A program made the translations under genes and the position numbers. Below are positions 62,878-64,000 of a DNA stretch of 64,000 nt, in pieces. The stretch is taken from NCBI RefSeq assembly GCF_030547075.1, contig NZ_JAUOQH010000003.1, positions 186,001 to 250,000 of the forward strand. The letters run 5' to 3'. A model generated the notes under the pieces. That model saw nothing but the letters and a program-made list of their open reading frames with translations, did not search any database and was not told where the DNA came from. Origin of the DNA: Alteromonas sp. 1_MG-2023 (GTDB taxonomy: Bacteria > Pseudomonadota > Gammaproteobacteria > Enterobacterales > Alteromonadaceae). Each line of letters starts with the position of its first letter. Positions within the stretch are counted from its first letter, which is position 1.

Positions 62878-64000
62878 TATTTTTCTCCGATAACGGTGTT
62901 TCATCTTTATCCAACCACATTAATAACGCGGGTAGGAAAATAAGGTCTACAGCTAATGCCGCAACAATAATAATAATGGTCAAAACGCCCATATGTGCAT
63001 TTAACATAAAGCTTGATGAGGCAAGAACAGCAAATCCAACTATCAGCACTACCGTAGTAGTAGTAAGTGCTTTCCCTACCGTATTAAACGCGTAAATCAC
63101 ACTGTCTTTAACCGATTTCTTGTCCAGCCTAGCGGCATTGTATTTAGTCAAAAAGTGTACGGTATCATCAACAATAATTCCCATTGTCATGCTCAGTACA
63201 ACCGATAACGCCATATTAATTTGTCCTGATATAAGTCCCCACACACCAAACCCGATAGCGGCGGGTAGTAGATTAGTAAACAAACTAACCAGTCCAAGTC
63301 GCCACGAACGTAGAGCGAACAAGATCAAAACAGAAATAAGCATTAGTGCATAAAGAGACCCCATCACCATGCTTTCCATATTTCGCTCGCCAATATGCGC
63401 AAACATTAAGGGAGGACTGGCAACTTCGAGCCTATTTTTACTATCAAGGCTCTCAAAAAAGCTTCTAGCTTCTGATTCTATCGCAGTTAAATCCTTACTC
63501 CCTAAATTATCTACAACTGCGATAATTCGCATCGCCGACTTATCAATATCTAATTGATTGCTTAAGTCTAGTCCAAAAGGCAAAGACATTTCATATAGCA
63601 GAACATACTGGGAAGCTAAATCCCCATCTTCAGGTAAGCGATAGTAACTATCGTCATCGCCATGCATATTTTTGTTCAGGCGTTTTAATGTATCGGCAAA
63701 AGACAAAACATGATGAACTTCTTCTTTCTCGCGCAGCCATTTAGTGAGCAATTCAACTCGGGCCAAAAAGTTGGGCTCAGTGGCACCGTAAGGTGTATCT
63801 GAGTAGATGACAAAGTCTATATTGGACATCCCGCCCAATTTCTCTTCGTTAATTTCTACCGCTTGCCTAAATGTACTTCTATCATCAAAATATTTAACTG
63901 CGACATCATTTAGCTCGTTGTTGACTGAAAATACACTGACACTGACAATGACTAAGGCACAAATAGGTAAAAGCGCTCGATAATTAGATGTCACCTTATT
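62864..64000 (-). CDS. MMPL family RND-type transporter (C-terminal part; 5' end beyond window)
   Basis: At least 376 residues, open at the right edge. It corresponds to the second half of an RND/MMPL transporter. A membrane segment at the start (ALLPICALVIVSVSVF) and a periplasmic domain come first. Then a cluster of five membrane segments includes GIIVDDTVHFLTKYN (family TM motif with GxxxD) and ends PALLMWLDKDE. Related proteins export lipids or hopanoid-like compounds. The codon GTG at 63994 lies internally, so the true start is outside the window. It overlaps the LolA-like gene and precedes the barrel gene, forming a three-gene operon. Confidence 0.88.
   Translation of the reverse strand, partial: NKVTSNYRALLPICALVIVSVSVFSVNNELNDVAVKYFDDRSTFRQAVEINEEKLGGMSNIDFVIYSDTPYGATEPNFLARVELLTKWLREKEEVHHVLSFADTLKRLNKNMHGDDDSYYRLPEDGDLASQYVLLYEMSLPFGLDLSNQLDIDKSAMRIIAVVDNLGSKDLTAIESEARSFFESLDSKNRLEVASPPLMFAHIGERNMESMVMGSLYALMLISVLILFALRSWRLGLVSLFTNLLPAAIGFGVWGLISGQINMALSVVLSMTMGIIVDDTVHFLTKYNAARLDKKSVKDSVIYAFNTVGKALTTTTVVLIVGFAVLASSSFMLNAHMGVLTIIIIVAALAVDLIFLPALLMWLDKDETPLSEKNSEIH

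Noticed and set aside
1-64000. CRISPR arrays, tRNA/rRNA genes, prophage or restriction-modification genes
   Set aside because: No regularly spaced repeats, tRNA-like cloverleaf, rRNA core sequence or phage/defence protein families were recognised on either strand.

Overview
The window is a chromosomal segment of a Gram-negative gammaproteobacterium, most likely a marine member of the Alteromonadales (Alteromonas-like). This rests on the glnE-hldE pairing, an LpxL-type lipid A acyltransferase, a TcpQ-like protein, moderately low G+C and a complete exosortase A (XrtA)/PEP-CTERM exopolysaccharide locus. The assignment is inference from gene content and not a database match. I see no rRNA, tRNA, CRISPR array, insertion sequence or transposase.

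From 1 to about 51.1 kb the window is one large polysaccharide and protein-sorting locus. The left edge has a ThiF/E1-like-nitroreductase fusion (incomplete at its 5' end), then a PEP-CTERM substrate protein with a good sigma-54-type promoter, and the TPR lipoprotein PrsT. From 6 to 24.3 kb come acetyltransferases, an XrtA-associated glycosyltransferase, a YetA/rhamnogalacturonan-lyase-like protein, and a tight plus-strand operon: GT2, GT4, deacetylase, FemAB-like protein, asparagine synthase-like amidotransferase, acyltransferase, GT4, O-antigen-ligase-like polymerase and GT2. A membrane acyltransferase-SGNH fusion follows it. From 24.6 to 31.5 kb lies an A+T-rich minus-strand decoration block: pyruvyltransferase, Wzx flippase, sulfotransferase, SGNH hydrolase, acyltransferase-SGNH and GT2. 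From 31.6 to 34.7 kb are a GT4, a membrane-anchored transglutaminase-like protein and a beta-helix protein.

From 45.1 kb back to 34.8 kb a minus-strand operon runs: initiating sugar transferase, XrtA-type deacetylase, XrtA-EpsI, a 1235-residue VanZ-like/acyltransferase-3/PHP fusion, GT4 and a second Wzx. Divergent to it, 45.2-50.0 kb encodes the export lipoprotein, the chain-length determinant, the tyrosine autokinase and the outer-membrane protein. The XrtA-associated ATPase lies convergent to these at 50.0-51.1 kb. Together they can assemble, flip, polymerise, decorate and export a polysaccharide (nine glycosyltransferases, two flippases, one polymerase candidate), and XrtA sorts PEP-CTERM proteins to the same envelope. 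The usual PrsK/PrsR two-component pair is not in the window.

From 51.25 kb rightwards is mostly housekeeping and envelope material: hldE, a GIY-YIG protein, an unrecognised 133-residue gene with a hairpin covering its ribosome binding site, a DUF350 membrane protein, glnE, a TcpQ-domain protein, an lpxL-like gene, a small unknown protein, an outer-membrane barrel, and an operon of MMPL transporter (cut by the right edge), LolA-like protein and beta-barrel protein.

The items most worth a second look are the VanZ/acyltransferase/PHP fusion inside the XrtA operon, the ThiF-nitroreductase fusion, the membrane transglutaminase-like/beta-helix pair, the sigma-54 promoter of the PEP-CTERM gene, and the hairpin-controlled orphan gene at 53.4 kb.
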